Assembly (NCBI RefSeq): GCF_000826085.1
Contig: NZ_CCYM01000003.1
Coordinates: 62,001 to 126,000 of the forward strand
Direction: 5' to 3'
Source of the DNA: Nigerium massiliense
GTDB lineage: Bacteria > Actinomycetota > Actinomycetes > Propionibacteriales > Propionibacteriaceae
DNA length: 64,000 nucleotides
Shown here: in pieces, positions 1 to 9,100 of the stretch
How positions within the stretch are numbered: position 1 is the stretch's first letter
Layout: every line of letters begins with the position of its first letter
Notes under the pieces: model-generated
What the model was told of the DNA's origin: nothing
What the model saw: only the letters and a program-made list of their open reading frames with translations
Databases searched by the model: none
Program-made: the position numbers and the translations under genes

Positions 1-345
1 CTGGTGCACGGCGCCGGGGGCGCCGCGGTCGTCGCGCACCCCTGGGGACGCGGTCGGGCGCACGTGCTGCCCCTGGCAGTGCTCGAGTCGCTCGTCGCCG
101 ATCACGGCCTGGACGGCCTCGAGGCGGACCACCCCGACCACGACGGCGACACCCGCGCCGCGCTGCACCGGGTCGCCGAGCGGCTGGGCATGGTGGCGAC
201 CGGGTCGTCCGATCACCACGGCGCCGGAAAGACCCACAACCCGCTGGGGGCGTGCCTCACCGAACCGGCGGCGCTGGACGCCCTCCGCGCGCGCATCTCG
301 GCGCACGCCGGCACGCGAGGGTCCGGGGAGGGGCTGGTAGGGTGA
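1..345 (+). CDS. PHP-domain metal-dependent phosphoesterase, C-terminal part
   Basis: The gene is already open at base 1; 114 codons and the TGA stop remain. Visible motifs are VAHPWGR near the left edge, GLEADHPDHD in the middle and ATGSSDHHG, the Asp-His-His metal-binding end typical of PHP phosphoesterases (the trpH / RNase AM / nucleoside bisphosphatase type). Such proteins hydrolyse phosphate esters in the cytoplasm with a cluster of divalent metals; the exact substrate cannot be told from this fragment. Its stop codon lies inside the putative promoter of the trpS leader. The family call is sound; a DNA polymerase PHP domain is less likely because the protein ends right after the PHP fold. 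Confidence 0.8.
   Translation: MVHGAGGAAVVAHPWGRGRAHVLPLAVLESLVADHGLDGLEADHPDHDGDTRAALHRVAERLGMVATGSSDHHGAGKTHNPLGACLTEPAALDALRARISAHAGTRGSGEGLVG
338..343 (+). promoter_or_regulatory. -10 element of a leaderless transcript ahead of trpS
   Basis: TAGGGT matches the actinobacterial TANNNT -10 box and is followed by 7 bases and then an ATG at 351, the spacing at which transcription would begin on or next to the A of the start codon. It overlaps the stop of the PHP gene. No clear -35 box is visible. Confidence 0.5.
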
Positions 346-350
346 GCGGC

Positions 351-395
351 ATGAAGCACAGGGGTTCGTGGCGCCGGCACGACGGCTGCCGCTAA
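351..395 (+). CDS. putative trpS leader peptide (14 residues, one Trp)
   Basis: ATG at 351 opens a 14-codon frame reading MKHRGSWRRHDGCR and ending in TAA at 393-395. The seventh codon is TGG. The frame sits between a TANNNT box and a hairpin with a short T run, 78 bases ahead of trpS. Classical attenuators have been predicted by comparative genomics upstream of trpS in some Streptomyces, which makes a coding leader here plausible. Only one tryptophan codon is present, so the stalling signal would be weaker than in leaders with Trp runs. Inferred, not proven. Confidence 0.4.
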   Translation: MKHRGSWRRHDGCR

Positions 396-410
396 CCCCT
401 TCCAGCGTCC

Positions 411-435
411 ACGGCCGTCCCTGGGGCGGCCGTTT
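411..435 (+). terminator. attenuator hairpin in the trpS leader
   Basis: ACGGCCG (411-417) pairs perfectly with CGGCCGT (427-433) around a 9-base loop and is followed by TTT. A competing pairing is visible: GACGGCTG (381-388), inside the leader peptide just after the Trp codon, pairs over 8 positions (one G-U) with CGGCCGTC (412-419), which would break the terminator stem. This is the layout expected of transcription attenuation. Confidence 0.45.
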
Positions 436-472
436 GCCATGTCCGCCCGGGGCGTCCCAGAAACGGAGAACC

Positions 473-1594
473 ATGACCGACACGCACGTCACCGACGCGG
501 GAGAGAGCCTGGCCGAGGCGACCTCGGAGGCGTCCCTGCGGCGCAGCGAGGAACGCAGCGCCAAGATCGCCGAGCAGATCGACAAGGACCCCAGCGAGTT
601 CCGCATGTTGACGGGGGACCGCCCCACCGGGCATCTGCACATCGGGCACTACTTCGGCTCGCTGGCCAACCGGGTACGCCTGCAGGACGCTGGCGTCGAG
701 ACGTTCATCGTCATCGCGGACTACCAGGTGATCGCCGACCGCGACGTCGCGGGCCCCCTGCGCGAGCGGGTGTACTCGCTGCTCACCGACTACCTCGCGA
801 TCGGCATCGACCCGGCGCGCACCACGATCTTCACCCACTCCGCCATCCCGGCGCTGAACCAGCTGATGCTGCCGTTCCTGGCGCTGGTCACCGACTCCGA
901 GCTGTACCGCAACCCCACGGTGAAGGCTGAGCACGAGGCGACCAGCGGGCGTCCGATGTCCGGGCTGCTGCTGACGTACCCGGTGCACCAGGCCGCGGAC
1001 ATCCTGTTCTGCAAGGCCAACCTCGTCCCCGTCGGCAAAGACCAGCTGCCGCATCTGGAGCAGACCCGCGTGATCGCGCGCCGCTTCGACGAGCGCTACG
1101 GGCGAGCCCGCTCCGACCAGCCGGTCTTCCCGCAGGCCGAGGCGCTGCTGAGCCAGGGCGGATCGCTGATCCTCGGCATGGACGGCACGAAGATGTCCAA
1201 GTCCAAGGGCAACACCATCGAGCTGCGGATGAGCGCGGACGAGACCGCCAAGCTCATCAAGCGGGCGGTCACCGACTCCGAGCGGTTCATCACCTACGAC
1301 CCCGAGACGCGCCCCGAGGTCGCCAACCTGCTGCGCCTCACCGCGCTGTGCACCGACCGGACGCCCACCGACGTGGCCGAGGAGATCGGCAACGGCGGCG
1401 GTGGGACGCTGAAGAAGCTGCTCACCGAGGCGCTGAACGAGAAGCTGGCCCCCGTGCGTGCCCGGCGCGCCGAGCTGGAGCGCGATCCCGGCTACCTGCG
1501 CGACCTCCTCGCCGAGGGCAACGAGCGCGCCAACGCGGTCGCGGACGCCACGCTGACAGACGTCCGCACGGCGATGGGCATGATCTACACCTGA
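473..1594 (+). CDS. trpS: tryptophanyl-tRNA synthetase
   Basis: Class I aminoacyl-tRNA synthetase that charges tRNA-Trp in the cytoplasm. The product is 373 residues. The HIGH signature is at 56-59 inside GDRPTGHLHIGHY, and KMSKS is at 240-244, both ATP-binding motifs of class Ic enzymes. The start at ATG 473 has GGAG four bases upstream and follows the hairpin at 411-435; an in-frame ATG at 368 would place leader sequence inside the protein and is rejected. About 40 residues precede the catalytic core, a moderate extension. The short coding leader upstream suggests control by tryptophan or tRNA-Trp charging. The family call is secure. Confidence 0.96.
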   Translation: MTDTHVTDAGESLAEATSEASLRRSEERSAKIAEQIDKDPSEFRMLTGDRPTGHLHIGHYFGSLANRVRLQDAGVETFIVIADYQVIADRDVAGPLRERVYSLLTDYLAIGIDPARTTIFTHSAIPALNQLMLPFLALVTDSELYRNPTVKAEHEATSGRPMSGLLLTYPVHQAADILFCKANLVPVGKDQLPHLEQTRVIARRFDERYGRARSDQPVFPQAEALLSQGGSLILGMDGTKMSKSKGNTIELRMSADETAKLIKRAVTDSERFITYDPETRPEVANLLRLTALCTDRTPTDVAEEIGNGGGGTLKKLLTEALNEKLAPVRARRAELERDPGYLRDLLAEGNERANAVADATLTDVRTAMGMIYT

Positions 1595-1637
1595 GCCATG
1601 GTTCGCCCGGGATGCTTTCGCGTGGAGGAGGGCGTCG

Positions 1638-2315
1638 ATGCGTGAATTCGACCCGTCGGTGCTGTTCGGCGTCATCGACCTGGTCGGCGTCGTCGGTAAC
1701 GGGCTGCTGGGGGCGGCGGTCGCTCGCCAGATGAAGTTCGACCTCGTGGGCTTCACCGTGGTCGCGCTGTTGTCCGGCCTGGGTGGCGGCATGATCCGCG
1801 ACGTCATGCTGGACGCGGGGCCGCCCGTCGCGCTGACCAACCCGGCCTACCTGAGCTGCGCGGTCTCGGCGGCGGCCATCGGCTACATCATCGACCTGCA
1901 GGGCCGGTGGAGCCGATGGACGCTCGCCCTCATCGACGTTCTGGCCGTCGGTTGCTGGTCGGCCACCGGGGCGGGCAAGGCGCTGGGCGTCGGGCTCGGC
2001 GCCGTCCCCGCGGTGTTCCTCGGGGTGACCACGGCCGTCGGCGGCGGGGCGCTTCGCGACATCACCGTCGGGCGGCTGCCCGCCATCTTCCTCAGCGGCA
2101 GTCCTCTGTACGCCGTCATCGCGATGGCGGGCGCGATCGAGATGGTCATCTTCGATCAGCTGGGGATGCCGGACGCGGGTATGGGGTTGGCGATCGTGAC
2201 GTGCGTCGTCCTGGGGCTCGCCGCGCGCCGGCTCAAGTGGACGCTGCCGCGGCCGCTGAGCATGGACGTCCGCTCCCTGCGGCCGCCGCCCCTGCGCCGC
2301 CGTCCCAAGGACTGA
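1638..2315 (+). CDS. TRIC cation channel family (UPF0126) membrane protein
   Basis: A 225-residue integral membrane protein with about seven hydrophobic segments. It carries the internal duplication typical of prokaryotic TRIC / YicG proteins: GLGGGMIRDV at about 48-56 and VGGGALRDIT at about 134-143, glycine-rich kinks followed by Arg-Asp. Characterised family members form homotrimeric cation channels; specificity here is unknown. The C-terminus is a basic, proline-rich cytoplasmic tail. The start ATG at 1638 has GGAGGAGGG about 6 bases upstream. It follows trpS by 43 bases on the same strand and converges on the MBL gene. Confidence 0.88.
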   Translation: MREFDPSVLFGVIDLVGVVGNGLLGAAVARQMKFDLVGFTVVALLSGLGGGMIRDVMLDAGPPVALTNPAYLSCAVSAAAIGYIIDLQGRWSRWTLALIDVLAVGCWSATGAGKALGVGLGAVPAVFLGVTTAVGGGALRDITVGRLPAIFLSGSPLYAVIAMAGAIEMVIFDQLGMPDAGMGLAIVTCVVLGLAARRLKWTLPRPLSMDVRSLRPPPLRRRPKD

Positions 2316-2335
2316 GGGGGCGGCGGCGCGGAGGC

Positions 2336-2938
2336 TCAGACGTTCGCGCGTTCGGCGTCGATCGTCGTGTCGTCGCCGTGGCCGGTCTTGACGACCGTGC
2401 CCCCGGGGAGCTCGAACAGCCGGGTCTTGATCGAGTCGACGATGACGTCCGCGTCGCTGAAGCTGCGTCCCGTCGCGCCCGGTCCGCCCTCGAACAGGGT
2501 GTCGCCGGAGAACAGGACGCCGAGCTCGGGGGAGTACAGGCACACCGACCCGGGGGAGTGCCCCGGGGTGTGCAGGACGCGCAGCGTCGCGTCCCCGACG
2601 CGGAACTCCTGCCCCTCGGTGAGAGCGCCCGTCGGGTCGTCGGCGTGGGTGAGGTGCCAGACCTCCAGGTCGGCGGGGTGCAGCAGCACCGGCGCCACCG
2701 CGCGGCGGCCGACCTCGGGGGCGTAGCGGACGTGGTCGTCGTGGCCGTGGGTGCAGATGACGGCGAGCACGCGCCGGTCGCCGACGACGTCCATGACCGC
2801 GTCGGGATCGTGCGGGGCGTCGATCACGAGGCACTCCGCGTCGTCGCCGACCACCCACACGTTGTTGTCGACGTCGAAGGTCTCCCCGTCCAGGCTGAAC
2901 GTGCCGGACGTGACGGTGTGGTCGATGCGGGCGCTCAC
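2336..2938 (-). CDS. MBL-fold metallo-hydrolase, partner of the mycothiol formaldehyde dehydrogenase
   Basis: A 200-residue glyoxalase II-like metallo-beta-lactamase fold protein. The dinuclear zinc motif THGHDDH is at 63-69, HTPGHSPGS follows near 118, and a later SGDTLF segment supplies the bridging Asp. Its GTG start overlaps the stop of the upstream dehydrogenase by 4 bases, so the two are translationally coupled. In mycobacteria a similar MBL gene sits beside mscR. From this context it probably hydrolyses the S-formylmycothiol made by the dehydrogenase; that is inference, and a generic thioester hydrolase role is the alternative. Confidence 0.85.
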   Translation of the reverse strand: MSARIDHTVTSGTFSLDGETFDVDNNVWVVGDDAECLVIDAPHDPDAVMDVVGDRRVLAVICTHGHDDHVRYAPEVGRRAVAPVLLHPADLEVWHLTHADDPTGALTEGQEFRVGDATLRVLHTPGHSPGSVCLYSPELGVLFSGDTLFEGGPGATGRSFSDADVIVDSIKTRLFELPGGTVVKTGHGDDTTIDAERANV

Positions 2939-4032
2939 TCGGCCTCCTCGAAGCTGGTCACGACCGAGCGCAGCACGTCACCGGACGCCATCTTGGCGAA
3001 GGCGTCCTCGACCTGGTCGAGCGCGATCTCCTCGGTCACGAAGTCGTCGAGCGGCAGGCGTCCGGCCAGGTACAGGTCGGTCAGCATCGGGAAGTCACGC
3101 TCGGGCAGGCAGTCGCCGTACCAGGACGACTTCAGCGCGCCGCCGTGGCTGAAGACGTCGGCGAGGGGGAGCTCGATCGTCATCTCCGGGGTCGGCACGC
3201 CGACCAGCACCACCCGGCCGGCCAGGTCGCGGGCGTAGAACGCTTGCTTGTAGGTCTCGGGGCGGCCGACGGCCTCGATCACGACGTCCGCGCCGTTGCC
3301 GTCGGTGACGCTCTTCACGGCCTCGACGGGGTCGGTCTGCGTCGAGTTGACGACATGGGTGGCGCCCAGCTGCTTGGCCCGGTCGAGCTTGCGGTCGTCG
3401 ACGTCCACGGCGACGATCGTGGTCGCCCCGGCCAGGCGCGCGCCCGCGACCGCGGCCGCCCCGACGCCCCCGCAGCCGATCACGGCCACGGACTCGCCGC
3501 GCCGTACGCCGCCGGTGTTGATCGCCGCGCCGATGCCGGCCATGACGCCGCAGCCCAGCAGCCCGACGGCGGCGGCCCGGGCGTCCGGGTTGACCTTGGT
3601 GCACTGGCCCGCGGCGACCAGCGTCTTCTCGGCGAACGCGCCGATGCCGAGGGCGGGCTCGAGCTCGGTGCCGTCGGTGAGCGTCATCTTCTGGGTGGCG
3701 TTGTGGGTGGCGAAGCAGTACCAGGGCTCGCCACGGCGGCAGGCGCGGCACTCGCCGCACACGGCGCGCCAGTTCAGCACGACGAAGTCGCCCGGGGCCA
3801 CCTGCGTGACGTCCTCGCCGACCGCCTCGACGTAGCCGGCGGCCTCGTGGCCGAGCAGGTAGGGATAGTCATCCCCGATCCCGCCCTCGCGGTAGTGGAA
3901 GTCCGTGTGGCAGACGCCGCAGGACACGACCCGGACGAGCGCCTCGCCCAGTCCCGGGTCGGGGACGTTGATGGTGACGATTTCCACTGACGCGCCCTTG
4001 GCGCGCGCGATGACTCCCTTGACACTGTTCAC
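2935..4032 (-). CDS. mscR: S-(hydroxymethyl)mycothiol dehydrogenase (zinc alcohol dehydrogenase family)
   Basis: A 365-residue medium-chain zinc dehydrogenase. The catalytic zinc site is at C38-GVC-H and GHE (61-63); the structural zinc cysteines are C92, C95, C98 and C106; the NAD(P)-binding turn is [10 protein letters not shown] near 185. It resembles the mycothiol-dependent formaldehyde dehydrogenase of actinomycetes, which oxidises the adduct of formaldehyde and mycothiol and can also reduce S-nitrosomycothiol. The start is GTG at 4032; the ribosome-binding site is weak. It is followed by the MBL hydrolase with a 4-base overlap, giving a two-gene formaldehyde detoxification unit. Substrate assignment rests on family resemblance plus this partner. 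Confidence 0.88.
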   Translation of the reverse strand: MNSVKGVIARAKGASVEIVTINVPDPGLGEALVRVVSCGVCHTDFHYREGGIGDDYPYLLGHEAAGYVEAVGEDVTQVAPGDFVVLNWRAVCGECRACRRGEPWYCFATHNATQKMTLTDGTELEPALGIGAFAEKTLVAAGQCTKVNPDARAAAVGLLGCGVMAGIGAAINTGGVRRGESVAVIGCGGVGAAAVAGARLAGATTIVAVDVDDRKLDRAKQLGATHVVNSTQTDPVEAVKSVTDGNGADVVIEAVGRPETYKQAFYARDLAGRVVLVGVPTPEMTIELPLADVFSHGGALKSSWYGDCLPERDFPMLTDLYLAGRLPLDDFVTEEIALDQVEDAFAKMASGDVLRSVVTSFEEAE

Positions 4033-4068
4033 GACGCGATCGTTTCTCGTTCGGGTGGCGAAATCAAG

Positions 4069-4096
4069 CGTCCCGCCGGCAGGGGCCGACGGGACG
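4069..4096 (-). terminator. hairpin terminator after the DEAD-box helicase gene
   Basis: CGTCCCG (4069-4075) and CGGGACG (4090-4096) form a stem with further inner GC pairs. On the minus strand it is followed by CTTGATTT, a short T-rich stretch. It separates the helicase gene from the dehydrogenase gene downstream. Confidence 0.55.
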
Positions 4097-4128
4097 AGAG
4101 ACGAGCGGTCGCTCGGGAAGCGCGGAGG

Positions 4129-5667
4129 TCAGCCCTCCGACGCGTCCGAGCGTGACCGCGCCGCGGTGCCCGAGTCGGGACGCGAGCCGCCGCGTCCGCC
4201 CCGGCGACGGCGGCGACGGGGGGACGGCGCGTCGTCGACGGCGCTGCTGGTGGGGGACTTCTCCGGGTCGTGGGACGCCGCGGCCTCCGCGCCCGGGGCG
4301 CCGCTCTCGCGCGCGACGGGCTCGCCGTTGTGCGTGCGGCGGCGCGACCGGTTCGACCGGGGACGCTGCTCGCGGGGACGTTCGCGCCGCGGCACGCGCG
4401 GGGCGTGCTCGGGGGCCGGGGCGTCCTTGAGGCGGCCCTTCGTGCCCTCGGGGATGTCGAGGTCGGTGAACAGGTGCGGGGAGGTCGAGTAGGTCTCGAC
4501 CGGCTCGGTGAAGTTCAGGCCGAGCGTACGGTTGATCGTCTTCCAGCGCGTGACGTCCGACCAGTCGACGAGCGTGACGGCGCGGCCCTTCTTGCCGGCG
4601 CGGCCCGTGCGGCCGATGCGGTGCACGTAGGTCTTCTCGTCGTCGGGGCACTCGTAGTTGATGACGTGAGTGATGTCGGCCACGTCGATGCCGCGGGCGG
4701 CGACGTCAGTGGCGACGAGGCACTGCACCGCTCCGTCGCGGAACCTCTTCAGCGCTTTCTCGCGCAGCGCCTGGGACAGGTCGCCGTGGATGCTGGTGGC
4801 CTCGAAGCCGCGCGACTCCAGGTCGTCGGCCAGCCGCTGCGCGGAGCGCTTGGTGCGGGTGAAGATCATCACCTTGCCGACGCCGTCGGCCTGCAGGATG
4901 CGGCTGACGATCTCGGGCTTGTCGAGGTCGTGCGCCTGGTAGATGAACTGGGTGGTGTCCGGCACGGTCACCTTGGCGTCGTGCGCCTCCGCCCGGATGT
5001 TCACCGGCTGGCTCAGATGCATGCGGGCCAGGCCGACGATGGCGGCGGGCATGGTGGCCGAGAACAGCAGCGTCTGCCGCGACGCCGGGGTCTTGGCGAT
5101 CAGGCGCTCGACGTCCGGCAGGAAGCCCATGTCGAGCATCTCGTCCGCCTCGTCGAGCACCAGGACCTGCACGTGGCTGAGGTCGAGGTCGCGGCGGTTG
5201 GCCAGGTCGAGGAGACGCCCCGGGGTGCCGACGACCACGTCGACCCCGTCGCTGAGGGCCTCGAGCTGCGGCTCGTAGCCGACGCCGCCGTAGACGGTGA
5301 GGACGCGGGCCCGGCGCACGGTGGACGCGGTCTGGAGATCGTTGGTGATCTGCAGGGCGAGCTCGCGCGTCGGCGTCATGACGAGCGCCTGCGGCTTACC
5401 CGGCGCCTTCAACTCGGCGTAATCGTCGTCGGTCGGCACGCTGATGCGCTGCAGCAGCGACACGCCGAAGGCCAGCGTCTTGCCGGTACCCGTGCGCGCC
5501 TGCCCGATCATATCCGTGCCCATCAGCGCGATCGGGATCGATTGCGCCTGGATGGGGAACGGGTGGACGATGCCGACGGATTCCAGCGCCTGCACAATCT
5601 CGGGGAGGACGCCGAGGTCGGCGAAAGTGGTCTGCTCGTCGGCCTGGGGCCGCTCAATGTCGCTCAG
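4129..5667 (-). CDS. DEAD-box RNA helicase (RhlE/CsdA-like), probable CTG start
   Basis: An ATP-dependent RNA helicase of about 512 residues. Motifs in order: Q motif (FPIQ), ARTGTGKT (57-64), PTRELA, GTPGRLLDL, DEAD within VLDEADEML, SAT, TDVAARGID and HRIGRTGRAG. The C-terminal hundred residues are Arg-, Pro- and Gly-rich, with a run of arginines, and are likely an RNA-binding tail. The first ATG/GTG/TTG in frame is GTG at 5595, but that would delete the conserved aromatic part of the Q-motif region (FADLGVLPEIVQAL). Upstream of it no standard start occurs before an in-frame TGA at 5677-5679; CTG at 5667 begins MSDIERPQ and has GTGAGG 7 bases ahead. A non-standard start is therefore the best reading; a sequencing error is the alternative. 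Confidence 0.85.
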   Translation of the reverse strand: MSDIERPQADEQTTFADLGVLPEIVQALESVGIVHPFPIQAQSIPIALMGTDMIGQARTGTGKTLAFGVSLLQRISVPTDDDYAELKAPGKPQALVMTPTRELALQITNDLQTASTVRRARVLTVYGGVGYEPQLEALSDGVDVVVGTPGRLLDLANRRDLDLSHVQVLVLDEADEMLDMGFLPDVERLIAKTPASRQTLLFSATMPAAIVGLARMHLSQPVNIRAEAHDAKVTVPDTTQFIYQAHDLDKPEIVSRILQADGVGKVMIFTRTKRSAQRLADDLESRGFEATSIHGDLSQALREKALKRFRDGAVQCLVATDVAARGIDVADITHVINYECPDDEKTYVHRIGRTGRAGKKGRAVTLVDWSDVTRWKTINRTLGLNFTEPVETYSTSPHLFTDLDIPEGTKGRLKDAPAPEHAPRVPRRERPREQRPRSNRSRRRTHNGEPVARESGAPGAEAAASHDPEKSPTSSAVDDAPSPRRRRRRGGRGGSRPDSGTAARSRSDASEG

Positions 5668-5674
5668 GGTCTTG

Positions 5675-5680
5675 CCTCAC
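5675..5680 (-). promoter_or_regulatory. ribosome-binding site that decides the CTG start of the helicase
   Basis: GTGAGG on the minus strand lies 7 bases before CTG at 5667. No comparable Shine-Dalgarno sequence precedes the GTG at 5595. Confidence 0.5.
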
Positions 5681-5792
5681 TACTACTCACCGGCCGCGCG
5701 GCCGGGGATGGACACCCGATCGCGCGCGCCGCTTCGGGGCGCGACCGAGGACGCACGTATCGGTGCGTACGGGCCCCAGCCTAGCGCTTGGG

Positions 5793-6017
5793 CTAGACCG
5801 CGCCGAATCCCACGGGGCGGGCGTGCTCCTGGCCGAGGTCGACGTAGGCGATGTGAGCCGTGGGGATGAGGACGGTTCGGCCCTTGTCGTCCGTCAGCGA
5901 GAAGACGTCGCCGTCCGTCAGGGCGCTGCGCAGGCTCTTCTCGACATCCGCTGCCGGCTGATCGGTGTCGACGACGACCTCGCGCGCGACGTGCTGGATA
6001 CCGACCTTGACTTCCAT
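5793..6017 (-). CDS. DUF3107 family small protein
   Basis: A 74-residue soluble protein beginning MEVKVGIQHVAREV and ending HARPVGFGAV. Its length and the conserved pattern (KVGIQ...REV at the start, V.IP...IAYV.LG near the end) match the DUF3107 family of Actinobacteria, which has no assigned function. The start ATG at 6017 has a strong AAGGAG five bases upstream. It is divergent from adnA, with under 90 bases between them, and lies upstream of the helicase gene on the same strand. No catalytic motif is seen. Confidence 0.85.
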   Translation of the reverse strand: MEVKVGIQHVAREVVVDTDQPAADVEKSLRSALTDGDVFSLTDDKGRTVLIPTAHIAYVDLGQEHARPVGFGAV

Positions 6018-6104
6018 GACTCTCCTTCGTCGACGATTGCGCCGCCACTCTAACCGACGGTTCAACCGGATCCCGGGCGCGCGTCCGGGGACGAGGAATT
6101 GTCG

Positions 6105-9100
6105 GTGGCGTGTGCTGAGATGAACGGCGTGGTGGAGATGTGGGACGACAGCCAGCGGGCGGTGCTGGAGCACGGCGGAGGGCCGCTGCTCGTGCTCGGC
6201 GCGGCCGGCACCGGCAAGACGTCGCTGCTGGTCGAGCTGGTCGCCCGGCGGCTGGCTGGCGGCGGGGGCGAGGCTCTCGCGCTCTGCCTGACGCGGCAGG
6301 CGGGCAGTGAGGTGCGCGACCGGGTGATCCGGGCGTCCGGGCGCACGAGCCGGCAGCCCGCCGTCATGACGTTGCACTCGTTCTGCCTGAGCCTGCTCAT
6401 GCGCTGGCCGGCCGAGGACGCCCCGGCGCCCCGGCTGCTGACCGCACCGGAGCAGGAGTTCCGCATCCGCGAGCTGCTGGCCGGCGACGTCCCGCGCTGG
6501 CCCGAGGAGCTGCGCGCCGCGGCCGGCACGCGGGCGTTCGCGATGCAGGTGCGCGCGGTGCTGGCCCGCGCCCGCCAGCTGGGGCTCGACCCGGCCGACG
6601 TGGCCGCGGCCGGCGCCCGGGCCGGGGACGCGGGCTGGGCGGGGCTGGGCGCGTTCATGGACGAGTACCTCGATGTGCTCGATGCGGAGGGCGTCCTCGA
6701 TTACTCCGAGCTCGTGCACCGGGCGCGCATCCTCCTGACCAGGCCCGATGTGCTCGCGGCCGTCCGGAGGCAGTACGCGGCAGTCTACGTCGACGAGTTC
6801 GCCGAGCTCGACCCGGCGCAGCTGGCTCTGCTCCGGGAGCTCGTGCCCGACGGCGGCGACATCGTGGCGTTCGCCGACCCCGACACCGCCATCTACCGGT
6901 TCCGGGGTGCGCACCCGCGCGGGGCGGCGGCGTTCGTGGAGTCGTTCGGGGCGCCGGTTCTGACGCTCGGCGTGCGGCACGGGTCGCGTCCGGCTTTGGC
7001 GGCCGCGTCGCGACACGTGGCGGCGCGGCTGGGTACGGCGGCGATCGACGTGGGCGCGGTGGTGGGGTACCGCGAGGCGGAGGCGCCCGCCGGCGCGCCC
7101 GGGCGACTCCAGGCGGTGACGTTCGCCGACGAACCCGCGCAGGCGTCCTACGTGGCGGCGGAGCTGCGCGCGGCGCACCTCGACGAGAAGGTGCCCTGGG
7201 GGGACATGGCGGTGCTCGTGCGCGCGGGGCGGGCGCAGATCCCGCCGCTGGCCCGGGCATTGACCGATGCCGGCATCCCGGTCGAGGTGGCCGGCGACGA
7301 GATCGGGCTGGCCGACGAGCTCGCTGTTCGTCCGCTGTTGCTGGCCCTCGAGCTGGTCGCCCGCGGCGGCCCCGCCGACCCCGACGAGGCGGTGCGCTTG
7401 CTGACGTCGGGCTGGGGAGGGCTGGACGCCGTGGCGATGCGCCGGCTGGGCCGAGCGCTGCGGGCGCGCCGCGCCGAGACGGACCCCGAGGCGACGCGCG
7501 GGCGCACGTCGGCCGAGCTGATCGCCGACGCGCTCAGCGGCGCGGCGGAGCTGCCCGAGGCGTCCGCGGACGACCCCGGCATCGGCGAGGTGCTCGACGC
7601 GGTGGAGCGGCGTCGCGAGATCCTGGCGGAGGCCGTGGGGACGATGGACGCCGGGGCCCGCGTCGAAGAGATCCTCTGGGTGCTGTGGTCGGCCACGCCG
7701 TGGCCCGGCCGGCTGCGTGGCGCCGCCCTGGGGGCCGGTGAAGGCGCCCCGCGGGCCAACCGCGACCTGGACGCCGTGGTGGCCCTGTTCACCCTGGCTC
7801 GCGAGTCGCAGGCCCCGACGGGGCCGGGCGGGGTGCGGGCGTTCCTCGCGGAGGTGGCGGCGCAACAGATCCCGGCCGACCTCGAGCGCGAGGCGGCGGT
7901 GGGCGGACGGGGCGTCCGCATCCTCACCGCCCACCGCAGCAAAGGCCGCTCGTGGCCGTTCGTCGTGATCACCGGCGTGCAGGAGGGGGTGTGGCCCGAC
8001 GTGCGCCGGCGCGGCTCGATGTTCGACCCGCAGCGTCTCGACGGCGGCGGTCTGGGGCCCGGGCTCGACACCCGCGAGCTCGTCGCCACCGAGCGCCGGC
8101 TGTTCCTGTTGGCCTGCACGCGCGCGTCGCAGCGGCTGCTCGTCACGGCGCTGGCCGGCACCGAGGGCGAAGCCGACCAGCCGTCCCGGTTCGTCACAGA
8201 GCTGGGGGTCCCGGTGCGGCATGTGACGACCCAGCCGGCCCGGCTGCACACCCTGCGCGCGCTGGTCGCGTCGCTGCGCGGTGCGGCGCAGGATCCGGCG
8301 GCCAGCCCCGAACTGCGCGCCGCGGCGGCCGTCCGGCTCGCACGGCTGGCGGACGAGACGGACGCCTTAGGGCGCCCCCTGGTGCCCGATGCCGATCCGC
8401 AGCGCTGGTGGGGCATGCGGCCGGTCACCGGCGAGACCGCGGTGCAGCTGGGCGACCGGGTCGTGCTGTCGCCGAGCCAGTTGGCCTCGGTGCTGGCGTG
8501 CCCCCGGCAGTACTTCCTGTCCCGGGAGGCCAACGCCGACCCGCCGCGGGGCAGCGCGACGATCCTGGGCTCGGTGATCCACGCGTTGGCCGAGCACGCC
8601 CTCGTCGACGGGCTCGACCGCGAGCAGGCCCTGGAGTACCTCGGCCGGGTGTGGGACGACATCCCGTTCCCCGCGCCGTGGTTCTCGGCGTCCGAGCGGG
8701 TGGAGGCGGAGAACGCCGTCAACCGCTTCATGACGTGGCACGAGGCCCACGACTACGCCGACGTGCTGGGCGTCGAGGTGAGGTTCGACACCACGGTCGA
8801 AGTGGACGGCGAACCGGTCGTCATCCGCGGGTCGGTCGACCGGCTCGAGCGCGAGGGGTCCGGGGCGCTGCGGGTCGTCGACTTCAAGTCGTCCCGCTCG
8901 CTGCCGAGCAAGGCGGACGCCGAGGCCATGGACCAGGTCGGCCTCTACCAGGTGGCCGTCGAGGAGGGCGCGTTCGGCGACGTCGCGGGCGGCCCGGCAC
9001 CGTCGGGCGGCGGCGCGCTGGTCTACCTGCGCCACGACGACAGCGGCGGCTACCCGAAGGTGCTCGGCCAGCCGTCCCTGCGGGAGAGGCCTCATCTCTC

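Noticed and set aside
368..472. Extended N-terminus of TrpS from ATG 368
   Set aside because: It would run through the attenuator hairpin and has no ribosome-binding site; ATG 473 has GGAG and matches the usual start.
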